A stretch of 64,000 nucleotides of DNA from Hippasteria phrygiana (GCA_037893225.1 JAZGUH010000123.1:2091001-2155000), one strand, 5' to 3'; counted from the stretch's first letter, positions 25,566 through 38,046 are shown. Program-made: numbers and translations. The notes: generated from the letters alone by a model not told the origin.

Positions 25566-26224
25566 ATCTTCTGGCTAGACTACTTCCAACGATTGACAGC
25601 CGACAATTGTTGGAAAACAATATTTCGTCATAATTCAGTAGTTTTTGTTTTGTTTTTTTTGCAAATGTTGTTTACTACCTTTAAATAAGGAGGTGTTCCG
25701 ATAACATTTTCTCAAAGTATGACAGAATTTCAGAGGGAAATATTTCTCAGGATGGTACAATCATGGTATCATCCTTATAAACTTTGAGATTACAGCTTTC
25801 AGATTTAAAGCTTATCTTCTTTTTATCATTACCAAAGCTACAAGTATACTATTAAGTTTCTGCTCACCAACTTGGCATACAACAGAGACACATATTTCTG
25901 AGAATGTGCAGGAACTACATTATTGCGCAATCCTACAGTTACTTCAAAAGGGAAATCCCCTTTTCCCCTCACTGTGACCTTATCACGAATGTCAAGTCCC
26001 TAGACCAATCGGAGACACTTTTCTCAGTATTAAGCTAAATTCACATTTACAACTGGCAATGGGACTTTACTACTTTTGCAATATGTGATCATGTACACAA
26101 TGTACATGTGAACATAGAGTACAGAAATTGCAGAACAAAATTACAGTGAATAAATTCCATCGTTTAAATTAATGTAAATTATAAAGAAAAGTTTAACTTG
26201 GAAGACACAGATATTTGCCCTTTT

Positions 26225-26390
26225 CCGAAGTAGTGTATGGAGCACTCTATGCTTGGTGCTCTCTGAGAGCCTGTGTGAACAAATTCAGAGGCTTAATCGG
26301 GCAGGACTCGAACAGGACTCGAACCCATGACCTCCTGCTTACTAGTGCAGATGTCTTAACCATTCGACCACCGAGCTTGCCGGGGTCGGC
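26225..26390 (-). mobile_element. tRNA-derived SINE family T, copy 1
   Basis: On the minus strand: A-box-like TGGTCGAATGGTTAAGAC, B box GGTTCGAGTCC (partly duplicated), then AAGCCTCTGAATTTGTTCAC and a tail AGAGTGCTCCATACACTA. The body AAGCCTNTGAATTT..TTCACACAGGCTCTC is shared with 25402-25565. Confidence 0.8.
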
Positions 26391-26839
26391 TGGTCGATTC
26401 AAATAGCAGGGGGGGGGGGGGGGGGGGAGGGGAGGGTACATCTGCTACACACAATCCACCTTCACACAAAAGTTTAACTTATTGGATCCGGCATGATGCT
26501 GTTTTGAGTATATATTTTATGAATGCAAAAATGGCTTGAAAATTGAAATCTGACCAATCACCATTGAGGTTAAAAAACTTTGACTAGGCCTAAACTCTAA
26601 TTTCCTTGGTACAAAACATAGTGAATAAAAAGAGCATGTACTGTATTAAATGCATACATGTAATTTTTTTTATTACTGCTCATTTTGTAAGATTGGGTCA
26701 CACATATTTGTATTATACATGTACACTTGACCTGCATCAGATAAAGGCAATATAATGCAATTGACTGAAAATTTCATGGGGTTTAGGTTGTAATTTTAAC
26801 TCAAGCTGACCTGCAGTCCCAAAGAATCACCACAATCCA

Positions 26840-26905
26840 CGCACTCTAGGGTATTTTGGCTAGAAGCCCTGCCAGACGCATCAGATTGCATTTTAGCCAG
26901 GTCCG
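26840..26905. repeat. MITE family D fragment
   Basis: TCTAGGGTATTTTGGCTAGA then CCCTGCCAGACGCATCAGAT matches the reverse-oriented family D copies near 56.7 and 57.6 kb. Both terminal TTAA ends are lost. Confidence 0.7.
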
Positions 26906-27831
26906 CACTGGCTCAAAATTTTGCACTTAAAATGGTTTGTATTACAATAAAAATGCAAAAGTTCAATTAAATATTTATTGATTACAACTCTACACGATGT
27001 ATTCTTCCATTTCTCAGAGTTTTGTTTTCTATTTCAGTGACCCTTTAACTTTGAATTTTCATCCATGAAGCAAAACATTGTAAATCGGAATGTAAATCAA
27101 AACTGTTTCTACGGGAAATGTTTTCATTGCATAGCAGAGACCTTTATGACCTAATGTTCCTACTTCTGAAACATCCTTAAATTTTAGCATTTGACTTCAA
27201 GGTAGGAAGGAAATTGGGACTTCTGCTACAGACTGGGACGGAAATTGCAGCTATGAACTTAACAATGCAAAACTGTACAGCTTACATGTCAATATGAGAC
27301 AGGTTTTTAGCCAGGAATTACAAAAATGGTGAACCCGGACTTGCTGTAAATTGGAGAAAAAAATGGGTCCAAATTGTCTACTTGTAATATGACAAAACAG
27401 GGTGTCCAACCCATCCACAATTTCCAAACAAAGAAAACAAGATATTCATTCTAAGTTTCTTTTGTACCTCTAATCCGCAAACAGCAAACATTTGTGTAGT
27501 TATTATTTAATAACTAAGCATTCAAAAGTGAAATTGCAAGAAAAATTGGGAAAAAAGTTCCTGTTGAAATTCAAAAAGAGCTAAATTGTTAGCATTAGAT
27601 AGGTTATGTGCTTTCTAATGCACTTTCGTTATGCACTTTCTACATCACACACACACACAATTCAGCTTAAGATAATTTCACAAAAGGAGGGGGACAATCC
27701 TATTGTTACAGTGCTCTTGTACTGTACTACGTTCGAGGACAAGAGGAGAATCCTCGGGAGTCGGTCTTTTGTTAAAATCGGTCCTCGAAGGTAAAGATAC
27801 GTGCTTAGTCTATGGGGTTGGGTTATATTAA

Positions 27832-28012
27832 AACCCTCCTACTATTTAAAAGGTCAAAATCAGTCTAAATTTTCTTCCACCTCCCCTGCTATACTTTTAC
27901 ACAGACATGATCAGATTACATGTGGTTTTCTACTATGGCAGGAGGTTCAAAAACAATCACCTTGACTGATTTTGACCCATACAACAACATGGCTCAGAAT
28001 GTATGTTTGCAT
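27832..28012. mobile_element. TTAA element (AACCCTCCTACT) nested in another repeat
   Basis: Inserted at TTAA (27828-27831 and 28013-28016). The host repeat, with GTCTATGGGGTTGGGTTATA before and AAAGGAAAAATAGGAAACAC after, is seen uninterrupted at 17237-17280 and 21830-21855. The interior has an inverted pair GGTCAAAATCAG/CTGATTTTGACC. Confidence 0.82.
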
Positions 28013-29676
28013 TTAAAGGAAAAATAGGAAACACAAAGCATTGTCCTAACGAGTATAGGAAAGTACGACTGGGTGTTCATGTACATGTACGTAAAGTTAA
28101 GACCAAATAGATTACATAGTGTAGTTTGTGTTTTTTCATTCAAAAATGAAGTTTTCCTCTATTATTCCTTTGTAGGAAGAAATCCATTAAATTGAAATTT
28201 TCAGCTAGAGCACGTTCATTATAGCTATTAGGACAAATTCCACACCCTCTTGTTTGCTGAACATTACATGTACTGCCGTAATTTGTGGAATTTGCATTGT
28301 ACTGGTAGGACTATGTAATGTACCAAATAGGAGCCAATCGTAAACTACACTATTTATTCACTATCACACTCACAGACGTCATATTTTCTCCCCTCTAAAC
28401 TAAACTCCAGACTTTGCCAAAGGCTTTGACGCAGTAACTTCAACAAAACAATTCTCGTGAAACAAATTTTGCAGTTAATCTCAGCTGAAATGCCACGGCC
28501 GGCAAAGCTCGACCGAGGGAAAGCGTAACTGTCAGTGTGTTTAATAAGGAATTGTATGTCCTTCCTGCGGGGGGGAAACGCTATCAAATTGCACAGACCT
28601 AACGGACATATATACGCAGATGTAGAGTCGGAACGAATTCATTTGTGTCTCGCATTGCTGGATCTACTTGCCACGAATTCCACTCAATTAACTTAGGGTT
28701 TATGTACCCACAGGCTTCTGAGAAGGCTGGCTCAAACTGGAAATTTCCAAATACTTCTATTACACGTGGTTGTTGCACAAATACTTTGTGAAGATTTATA
28801 CGCAATGTGATGGATGCTGCAAACGAAAGCTGGTGATGACGGAAGACGTAAGAGGATGTAAAGTGAGGCGGATGTGGATTTATACAAGGGGATGTGAAAG
28901 AAAAGACGGGATGAGAGGATGAGGGGATATGGGGATGAAGAGAATAGGATGAGGGTGATAATGAAAAGGTGATGACCACCTAAAAAAAGGAATTTATATA
29001 AAAAAATACAAATTAGATGATAGCTACAGGTGCTTAGAATGGTGGCAAAGATGATACAAATGAAAAAACTATGACAATTTGATATAAATGATCACATTAT
29101 AGGAAAAATGTATTAAAGCTAATAATGATAACAGTGATTACGGTAAATGGTACCTCAGGGAAACATTCCCATACACTTGTGCACCAACTTGTGCACAACT
29201 ATTAACAACCCTAAACCTAATCCCGTCAACTACATTTTCCAGATGAATGCTTTAGACATGAGGAATACAGAGCGTCTTTGACACTAAAACTCCGGATAGA
29301 AATATCTTCCCAAGTTTCAATATCTCCCTTTATATTTTTTTTCTCAATAAAGTTGGTTTCTACATTGCCACACTACTTATAATGATAAGATGAAATGAGA
29401 ACGAAGATGATGATCATGTACATTGTAGTTGCTTCTGATGATATCATGATGATTAGTTGATTTGAATGATTTTAATTATGACATGGATGATACCTAACGA
29501 TGATGAATTTTATAAACAAGAACAATGAGATGGTGATGGTACATGTATGGTAATGATCATAGTGGGGATTTACTTTTAGTGATGATGGCTCAAGATGTGA
29601 ATGATAAAAACGATGACAGTGGTATGACGATAAACGTATAATAAATAAGTTTATAAAGACCACTCAATGAACTCAC

Positions 29677-30405
29677 CTGTGAGCAAAAGGAGATGTCATT
29701 AAACTTCTTGGTCAGCATGAACGATTTCTTGTCGGGACTGATGAGCGTGAGCATGGACTTGCCGATTTGGAAGAGCATTGTCCTATTATGGCCGCTTGTC
29801 ACATTCTGTTCATTTGTCTCTGCCGATGTTATGGAAGTTGTTGAGGATGCTGTCGATGACGCATCTCCAGGCCCTGCATCGCAGTGTTTCAACACGGCGG
29901 CCCCGGCCGAAGCTACTCGTTCTCTTGCGATTGGCGAGAGTAGTAAATTCCCAGCATCCTTCTGGCTGGTTTTACTGCTGTTGCTCCCACTATCTCCATC
30001 TTCCACAAGATTTGGAGGGGAAGAAGCGATGGAGTCTGAACTCACTGAAGATGCGGTGTCATCAGAGCTTAGTCTCTCCAATTCTATTGTGGCACCATCA
30101 CTGACTGGCGATACACCGTTCTGATCCCCAAAGGAAAAATGACGTTTACGAGTCCCGGCCAGTTTTTTCTTCTGCGTCTGCGCCTCGTGCGCATTGAACT
30201 TCTCGATGGTATCGTCAATGAGGGTGGGTGGAGCGCGCTTGTGGGTGACGGTTACGCGCCCGCAGTAGAGGACTTCAAACATCGTGGCGTTGTTGATGCG
30301 GAGATTTTCAATTGCCTCCGCTCCGGCTTTTTCATCTTTGCTGATGTGGTCATGCTTTGCGGCTTCTTTAGATGCTTCACGTACAGCACACGCAACTTGA
30401 TGGAC
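29677..30405 (-). CDS. TBC1D1/TBC1D4: TBC1D1/TBC1D4-like Rab-GAP, coding exon 2
   Basis: Encodes residues 258-500 (243 codons, phase 0 at both ends). The acceptor is TTGCAG|GTCCAT and the donor CACAG|GTGAGT. It completes PTB domain 1 (VHQVACAVREAS) and continues with the strongly conserved FEVLYCGRVTVTHKRAPP and LIDDTIEKF. A long Ser/Asp-rich linker follows. It carries RKRHFSF (Ser about residue 348), which fits the basophilic R-x-R-x-x-S Akt-type consensus. Near the end come NRTMLFQIGK and LISPDKKSF...KKFNDISFCSQ, which in TBC1D1 and TBC1D4 lie at the second PTB region and run directly into 'GIRHVDHFGFICRE'. That continuation is found here in exon 3, 15.4 kb away. Confidence 0.94.
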
Positions 30406-30904
30406 CTGCAAGACCAATTGATTAAATGATTGAAAAGTTAGGTAAGTCGTAGTTGAATTTTACAATTGATTGCCAACACTTCCTGAAGTCATGAATAAAA
30501 GGAATTTATAAGTGAATATGAAACTCATTTCAAAACTACTGGCAATGTAAAATACTTATTGCAAGACAGCTGACTAGCAGGAAATGGCAAATGACAGCAT
30601 TCAAACTGCATTGTACTCATATTATTGTGTTTAATGATGCAGTTTGTCCACAAATTTATAAGTAAATTACACATGATTTGTATGGGCGTCGTACATGTGT
30701 ATTTTTCAATATGGGTAAAATTATTTTTACACTTCAAAATAAAAACTGTGACAACAATAAGAACTAAATCAAGCGTAAAACAGATGCTTGAATCATGTAA
30801 ACTGGCAGCAATAATTGTTTCATCGGTGATTAAATCAACAATTTCGATTTTTTTTTTTCCCAGAGGTGGAGGATGGGTTTGGGGAAATCTATGTCTCAAC
30901 TTAC

Positions 30905-31675
30905 AACTTCTGGATCTGAAGTTTCAAAAACATAGCAGTGGAAACTTGAATCACTGTCGGGCCTCCAGAGATAAGCAAAACACTTCTTGTTGTGGCCCCT
31001 CGAGAACCGTGTGATGCTCTGCGGAAAATGCTCAAAGACGATTGATCCTTTGCTCTCTGAGATGCCAAGAGCCCCCCTAGCGGAGACCTGCATAATGATA
31101 TTCTGCACGTTCTTCGCCCTGCGCTGCTTGTCAGCTAGGATCCACGGGAGCATCGGTTGGGTGATGCGTCGATCCAACTGCACGCTCCCGAAGTACCTCA
31201 TCTTGAAGCTAAAGACCGCCTTGGAGGCCCCGCTCCCATCGACTGTGTCCTGCCCCTTCAGGAGAATGGGGTGTGTGTCCAGCATCTTGCTCCGCCTGTC
31301 CCTGGGAATCCCATCAAGTGATGTCCTCATCTTCACCTTGCTCATCAGATCGGCCATGTTCCCAACACTATCCATCTCATCTAGACTTGTGTTGGATGTG
31401 TTGTGTGTGAAGTGACGGCCAGACGAATCCGGTGAAACAACTGATGCTGCTGGCATGTTGCTGTCTCCTCCTGCTGATCCACGGTATACAGCAGAAGCAG
31501 AAATAGGCTGCTGCACTTGATCACGAGGCGAGTTTTTATTGCACGCGCTATCTACTGAAAGTGTCCTATCCACATTGACGGCACCACTACCATGCGGATG
31601 TTGTTTACTACTGCCCATTCCACTGTCCAAGGACAGAGCTTTCTTGGTACCGGCTAGAGGAACGTGCTTGGACAT
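30905..31675 (-). CDS. TBC1D1/TBC1D4: TBC1D1/TBC1D4-like Rab-GAP, coding exon 1 (5' end of gene)
   Basis: First coding exon of a minus-strand gene that runs off the left end of the window. Family members are Rab GTPase-activating proteins that hold GLUT4-type vesicles inactive until Akt or AMPK phosphorylates them. The exon encodes 257 residues: a Ser-rich, poorly conserved leader (about 1-165), then the start of the first PTB domain with YFGSVQLDRR, QPMLPWILADKQRR and FEHFPQSITRF, matching the vertebrate 'PMLPW' region. I chose the ATG at 31675 because an in-frame TAA lies just upstream (31706-31708) and -3 is A. The exon ends GAAGTT|GTAAGT, phase 0, and joins exon 2 (29677-30405). Exons 1-3 give 533 residues of a protein that is over 1100 residues in vertebrates. 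Invertebrates usually have a single gene, so I do not choose between TBC1D1 and TBC1D4. Confidence 0.93.
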
Positions 31676-31775
31676 ACTGACTTCTCCACCGGCCCGGGCG
31701 CACACTTAAAGCTTCTTGGGCAATGACTTCAAGCAGAGAATTCCCCGCCGTCTTGATGACACAAGATGGAGTGAC

Positions 31776-31823
31776 TCACGCACCGCCTACCGTTTCTGTA
31801 CTGCTGTTTGTGTAGGTCGCCAT
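31776..31823 (-). promoter_or_regulatory. Candidate 5' leader and 16-codon uORF upstream of the Rab-GAP start
   Basis: Upstream of the assigned start, the minus strand contains AAAATGGCGACC, a YY1-like ATGGCG word often found at animal transcription starts. Its ATG opens a 15-residue reading frame ending in TGA at 31776-31778, before the main ATG at 31675. It could be a regulatory upstream ORF, or a first coding segment if an intron is spliced here (a possible GGTAGG donor lies inside it). The local sequence has more CpG than its surroundings. No TATA box was identified. Confidence 0.35.
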
Positions 31824-32889
31824 TTTCGTGCCTGTCCTTATCAGCTATTTTTTTTTTAATGCAGCGTACAGTTCAGGCAACTGAACATTTTATCCGGCTA
31901 TACGATTTCAGATCTCATCCTTTGACAACTACATAACTACTTCTTGATTTGTATATTTGTATTTAGCAATCTTTAATTTTTGCGTAAAATGATTGCGTTT
32001 CCGCGCATATAAATTGAGCAATGATTGTTTGTAAATTTGACACCAACTACGCGTACGTAAGCAGTCGCTCACTTGAGTGACAATCCACCCCCTCTTAATT
32101 TTTTTTCAAGTGCTGATAAGTCATAATGCGATTGTCCATCTTTGTTGAAGATGCAAAGTTCATATTTTCTGTGATTTTCTATGCCATTCATACGAATAAT
32201 ATTCACAAATAAATTTACAGCAAAGTAAAATTTGCGGTCTTTTCTTTTTACATGATATCAAATCTTTCATTTAGCCAGCCCATGATGCAGCAATGTCGTT
32301 TGGCCGTGACATCAAATTGAGTTCACTTGAAGTTGATCGATCACGGAAAGCCAGTTGCAAGTGTGTGACGTCAATTCGCGTTGTCGTGCGTGTGTAGTTG
32401 AACTTGACCATTGAAGTCAAATCGTGCAGCCTGAAAAAAAAATGGGACCCCAAGGGGGATATGCCGTTCCCCCACCCCAAATATGATGTCCAGGCCGCCA
32501 ATATCGAAGTGTCCAGGCCCTTGGCGTAACCGTCACGGCTGGGGAATTGATGTAGTCCCCCTCCCCTTATTCGAGGCGGCCTGTCTTAAGTTTCCCCAGT
32601 GGAAATCGCAGTTGTGCAAACAAATTAATAATAATGCTTATTTTCTCCCTGAAGTTCCTCCTCGGTGCACCCCGAACCCCGCCCCTGTAAATTGGACCCT
32701 AACGCCGCTGCCATTGACATTTAATCAAGGGTAACCTTGGCAGGACGAGTGGGGGATAATCTTGATCATAGAATACTTTGGGGTGTTGGAATTTCCAGTT
32801 GGGCAAGAAATATATTACCCAGCCGATTAAGTTCGAAGAATTTGATAAGGCTATTATCCGCCAATGTCACACGGCTGAATAATACGTCA

Positions 32890-32891
32890 AC

Positions 32892-32922
<31 letters not shown>
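32890..32922. repeat. Longest of many poly-G/poly-C runs
   Basis: An uninterrupted run of about 27 G. Other runs are at about 13750, 17549-17571, 20061-20084, 26410-26427, 33361-33378, 33848-33860, 36323-36340, 47501-47510, 47591-47602 and 49060. Such runs are prone to slippage in replication and sequencing, so exact lengths should not be trusted. Confidence 0.9.
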
Positions 32923-34439
32923 CTGCATCGGGTGTGATGTGCATCCAACGGGAGCCCCGGGGATGGGAGGGGAGGGGGTGGATTCATAACTTTTTGCTGG
33001 GAGGGGGAGGGTCGGGCCAGGGTCGGGCCAGGGTCGGGCCAGACTTTTTGTTTTGTTGGGGTTTTTGTTTTGTTTTAGTGTTTGTTTTGTGTCTGTTTTC
33101 AGTAGCAAGGGAACGTACGAATAATTTTTAAACAAAAGATGGTTGATTCGTTCTGAGATTGTATAGGCTTGTTTTCATTGGAGTCCCATAAATAAAACAG
33201 GTTTACACACAAACATAAAACACCAATTACCAATTGCATTTTATGTTCAAATTGCCTTGGATAACCGTTACAAATTAAAAACTGCAAAAGCGTACTTCAT
33301 TCAAAACTATAGCGGTTCCTCCTATTAACCAGGGGCGGCGGAACACTTTTGAAAGTGTGGGAGGGGGGGGGGGGGGGGAAGCAGCGCCGGTGCCGGTCGG
33401 CCGGCTGCCCTTATAATGTTTTTCTTTATGAGGAACTGCCAAAAGTGGGGGCGCAATGACCCCCCCCCCCTCCCCCTCTGGTCCACCTGTTCCGCCGCCA
33501 GTGCCATTAACATCCCCCATCCCCACATTGACAATCAACTGGCACCGCGGCACTATTTGCTGACAAAACTTTATTTCCTTGCTATTTCCGATAAATGGGA
33601 CTTTACTCGTTTTTAAATAGATAGCGACGAGTTCTAGTCATTAATTACATTTTGGCCAGTAAAAGCAGTAACAAAAAGTACATTGGAGATGGCTGGGGGA
33701 GGGGGAGGGGGAGGGAGTAATAGCCATGGGAATAGGTACACTATATGGTCCACTAACCTGGGTTATAAATACGAGTTACAATGCATACAATAAGCCTTTT
33801 ACGTGTCGATTTGCATAGATCTTTGTACCGGGATGGGTTTTTTTTCGGGGGGGGGGGGGGCCGGAAAAGCAGGCTTGACATTTCAAAAAACATGTAGGGC
33901 CTAGTTAAAAAACAAACGAGTTTACACAGACCTCAATGGAGATGATTTTCATAAATGCCACTCCAGCCCCGTATCTTGTGTATATAGGAAAGCACCCACT
34001 ACATAAATAGAAATGACACACAAGTCCAACATTCCAATGCGGTTTTTCATCGTGTTGATCATATACATTATATTGCAAGCGTCGCAAGTAGCAGACGCGC
34101 GAAAACAGAAACAGTGGAAGCTTGAAGACGATGACGCATATATAGGGGCAAAATTATATGTGAAATTTTGTATGGGTTTAGTTGCAAGATAATCTAAAAT
34201 AAGAACGGATGCGAGGATGCAGCTGTTTAGGAAACCAGCCGGGAGCGGGCACACAGTGCTTGTCCAATCGGGGTTAAATTTCCATCGGTCGTGCATCATT
34301 TCAGGAAAAGTAGAAAGAGTCACAAATCAATCGTCATGTTAATCGATTGGTGGATAAATCAGTCAATAGATAATCAATCAATTAATCGATCCACTGACGA
34401 GCCAGCCAGCTAGCCAGCCATCCAACAAAGATTCTACTT

Positions 34440-34460
34440 GATCAATCAATCAATCAATCG

Positions 34461-34518
<58 letters not shown>
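34440..34518. repeat. (ATCA)n microsatellite
   Basis: About 20 units of ATCA with one ATCG variant, preceded by related ATCGATTGG and TCAATTAATC words from 34330 on. Confidence 0.95.
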
Positions 34519-34520
<2 letters not shown>

Positions 34521-34624
34521 TCAAAGAAATAAAACTGAAACAAAACCGAAAATGACATTAACTCCCCTCCCCAAAAAAAATGTGGCATCCAAAATTTTAA
34601 AAACAACAAACATTAATATGTATA

Positions 34625-34777
34625 CACTCTAAAAACGGATTGGTTGAAAACAACCAATATATGTACATTGGTAGGATTGGTAGATGTGTCCAATCCAATT
34701 GGTTGAGGACACATCAACCAATAATTTGTTGTTTTTACCAATATATTGGCTATTTCAACCAATCCCTTTTTAGAGTG
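34625..34777. mobile_element. CACTCTAAAAA TA-flanked MITE
   Basis: CACTCTAAAAACGGATTGG at the left and CCAATCCCTTTTTAGAGTG at the right, flanked by TA on both sides. The interior has several CCAAT/ATTGG words, so single strands can fold back along most of its 153 bp. Mariner-type target. Confidence 0.82.
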
Positions 34778-36629
34778 TACCCTGTCTCTTTTTTATGTCG
34801 GTATCGTAGTCTTAAAGTTTTGGTCCTTTCGAGTTTCACCCCAAATTTTGTTTTATTTTTTAGCAATACCAAAGAATTTCACTTTTAAATTGGACATCTA
34901 ACGAAAAGATGCGCCCACGTTTAGTTTCCGAGTAATTAACAAATGTCGAATTATTTGCTGCCCGGCAATAATTCAGTTTCCAGGCCGGTGGATCTTTTTG
35001 TGCGTTACAGGCGCGAAAGCACCCATGAACAGAACATATAAGCCCTTAATATTCAGAGGGTTGCAGACGCCTAGAATATAGAAAAAGTAGTTTTTTCATA
35101 AAAATAAAACATGCAATTTGAAAATTCGTTTGAAGAAACAAATTGAGTTTGTTGAAGAGCACAGACAGTACCGGTATATCTTTAAAAACAAAGTTTGCAC
35201 ATATATTTTGGTAATGTTTGGTTGCCTATGCGAAAACAAACAGGCGGAAGCCATTTGTTTAGAAACCTTGAAAGACAGCTCTGCCTAATTGATGACGCAT
35301 CAATACATTTTCTATTTTTGATTGTCCGATACACTTCAGAGTTTCCGCGAGCGGATGGTAGCGCTGTGAAACCACTGGCAAGCTTTTGTTTGACGGCTAG
35401 ATTATCAGTAAACCACAACGTCAGTCTGATCGTCAACACTTTTGATCGTTCTTGTGTGGTAATTACAATGCTATTATCTGCCAGTCTGGCTTTTTGTTGA
35501 CGGGGAATGACTGGACTTTTGCGGTTCTCGTCTGCCAGACATTTTGTTTTGTTTTTCAAGGCCGGCCAATCAGGCAAAACACCCAAATATGACGTCATTG
35601 TAAAAATCGTGCAGCCTATTGTTAAATTCGAGTATGCAAGAGGAACATTGTGGAAACACCCAAACGTGCAAACACTGCATGGTTTATTATAAACACTGAA
35701 CCATGAAAGTAATATGAAACAATATCAAATTGAGAAAATTGAATTTATAATGTTAGTGCATTCTTTATGACGTAATTGCATATATCTAAATAGACTTTTA
35801 AGTAGATTAACCTCTCATCTACAGTGTAGAAATCTATAACAGAAAGACTTGCATAACTCCAACCTCTTTCAAGTGCATCATTCAATCATCATTTTCAATT
35901 TCAGCAGTACGTTTTATATTTCCAAATTTTACAAAAACAAGAAAACCCAAATAAAAAGATAAAATCATTACACAACACTGCATTTCAATTAACAAATTAG
36001 TCAAAACGTTCTCGAAAATGTACATGTCCAAATGCATAGCATTTTCTTCAAAAGTTTTCATTACTATGGAAAAGATAATTTGGAACTGCCATAATTTTCA
36101 CTCAGAAATAGCCTCTTTCATTTGTCACACTCATGCCAAAACCAGGCTCTTTCTGCCAAAAAATCTAAACATTTTTTTTGCACATTTAAAGGAGTTCATC
36201 AAGAGCTTTAAAATGATTGCTCACTGGGATTCATAGGTGAAGATTTCTCAGGTTATAAAAATGTTTAATGGTGTTGAATAGGGATTGGAAATGTTTACAC
36301 ATTAATGTGACTATCGAGTGAAGGGGGGGGGGGGGGGGGTCATCGAACTTTCCCCCTCCAGCAACATTTATTCCTTGTTAAGAATCGAAAGCATACCGCT
36401 TTCATAACCCACCAAATGAGTTGATGGTGTTTACCAAGGACTTCCATTGTCTTTCTCCTTTTGTTTCACTTTAACCTTTTTGCAAACCTCTCATTGGTTT
36501 TGTACATGTTTTTCATGTACAAAATCTCATTTACTTATGAATCTCATTTATTTATTTATTATTTTTCTTTACCCAGGGTGTGCCCAAACAGTTTAAAACT
36601 GGTTTCCATTGGGCCCTGCATATTTTTAG

Positions 36630-36853
36630 TTAACCCCTTGGGCACGGTATTTTACGGGAGACGTCGGGGTGTTGCAGCGGTTCTGGCAGCCAAATCGAAC
36701 CGCTACAATGTGTTTGTGCAGTCAAGCATGGCATAAACAATAATCCAACAATAGATTGAAACTGCACAAACGGCGGCCAATGGCGTCATCCGGGTTGGTG
36801 GCACTTTTTTTTTTTGACTCCATATGGCATCATCCATACCTAAGGGGTCAAAA
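36630..36853. repeat. Family E repeat, copy 6
   Basis: TTAACCCCTTGGGCACGG at the left and CTAAGGGGTCAAA at the right. The core reads TTGTGCAGTCAAGCATGGCA and CAATAGATTGAAACTGCA. The final TTAA has mutated. Confidence 0.8.
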
Positions 36854-37612
36854 ACTGAATATTTACAAACACATACAAAATATTTAAACAAATAGAAGAA
36901 TGTTTACAAAAAAAATTAAAAAAATTACGGCTAACTTTTCAACTCTCATTTAAGTGGCTTCAGTTTATACCTCATTTTATGGGTATTATTTTCAAATTGG
37001 CCATATCTGTAGAGTATCCAAACATTATTCAAATTAGCCAATCATCCATTGACAATTTTTGAAATACACCATGTTTTTGTTGTTCACTATTTTCATCCAA
37101 TACTGAGACATATGCCTGTAATCAATCACCAGTTAATCATAGACACATACGGTGATACAAATTTTGATGGTGTGACAATTTCTTTCCAGATCAATAATGC
37201 ACCACTAATCATACGCACATATCTAATATTAAATTTAACAAAAAGGTTCAGTTATTTTACACACTAAAATATAACATAAATACCCTGTAAATACCTTAAA
37301 AACTACCAAAGCAGCAGCAAAAAGCCTCATATGTAACCTGATTTGTTCACATCCTTTTGCATCAAAAATGTGCATTAAAAATGTGTATACATGCTATATA
37401 AATAATTTTGAAAAATTAATTACTTTTGAAAAAAAAAGTATTCTTCTTTGCAAGTGTGTATCAGTGATATGAAAGATTTATTTACGATATACCAAAAAGC
37501 AGACAACCTTTTGATGTCTTTTTCTTACTTTTTGGCAGTCTGTGACTATGACTTTAAACCCTACTTCAGCCCTGAAAATTAATGAACTCTTGCGATATGT
37601 AAATAGTGCCTG

Positions 37613-37814
37613 AGATATCCATATGATGCACGATATGGGGCAGAGCGAACCCCCCCTCTTTTGTGTTGGTCATTGTGTTCCTGGAATCTCAGGAATTCTT
37701 TTCAGAAGTCTAGGGGGGATGTGTTAGGTAACAATAGTCTGGAGAGTGTATAGGGTATAGGGACAAAAAGGGGGGTACCCCTCTGCCCCATATCGTGCTG
37801 GGTATAGAGATATC
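37613..37814. repeat. GATATCC palindromic element
   Basis: GATATCCATATGATGCACGA and ATGGGGCAGAG at the left are mirrored by CTCTGCCCCATATCGTGC ... GATATC at the right. About 200 bp, no coding capacity. Confidence 0.7.
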
Positions 37815-38046
37815 TACATAGTCCTGCAGCCTTCTGACTTTTTCTCCACAATAAAGGTTCAAAAATATAAACAAATTGAAAATGCTACAAATGGTTCTGA
37901 AACAATACTGCATACATAGGAAATAAAGCTTTTGATGTATTCTTGTTTTAGTAATTTATCAAGAATTAAGGGAGTAAATCACAGGGCCTGTCCTCTTTTG
38001 TCAAGTCCAGTGAGGTCCAAAACTGGAGAAAAAAAATCACATCTGT

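Larger units (their letters stand above)
14299..29676. other. Rab-GAP intron 2 (15.4 kb) with repeats
   Basis: Between coding exons 2 and 3. It contains the hAT element at 20321, SINE T copies, families E, F, H and J, a pyrimidine tract at 18390-18710, and a GATGAT-rich simple region at 28880-29620. No exon was recognised inside it. Confidence 0.75.

Noticed and set aside
26290..26385. Possible functional tRNA gene on the minus strand
   Set aside because: The A-box and B-box are present, but the B-box area is partly duplicated, no clean acceptor stem pairs, and the downstream body recurs at 25402. It is a SINE.
32890..32922. Poly-G runs as G-quadruplex regulatory elements
   Set aside because: Possible in principle, but they are scattered through introns and intergenic DNA without relation to starts, and homopolymer length is unreliable in assemblies.
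34394..34430. CTGACGAG word as a hammerhead ribozyme core
   Set aside because: No matching GAAA core and stem arrangement follows at the required spacing; the same holds at 39863 and 46758.
35182..35598. A 138-codon minus-strand ORF, overlapped by a 101-codon plus ORF
   Set aside because: No recognised motif, no good splice signals and no sign of coding bias. The length is possible by chance in 64 kb. Left as unexplained.
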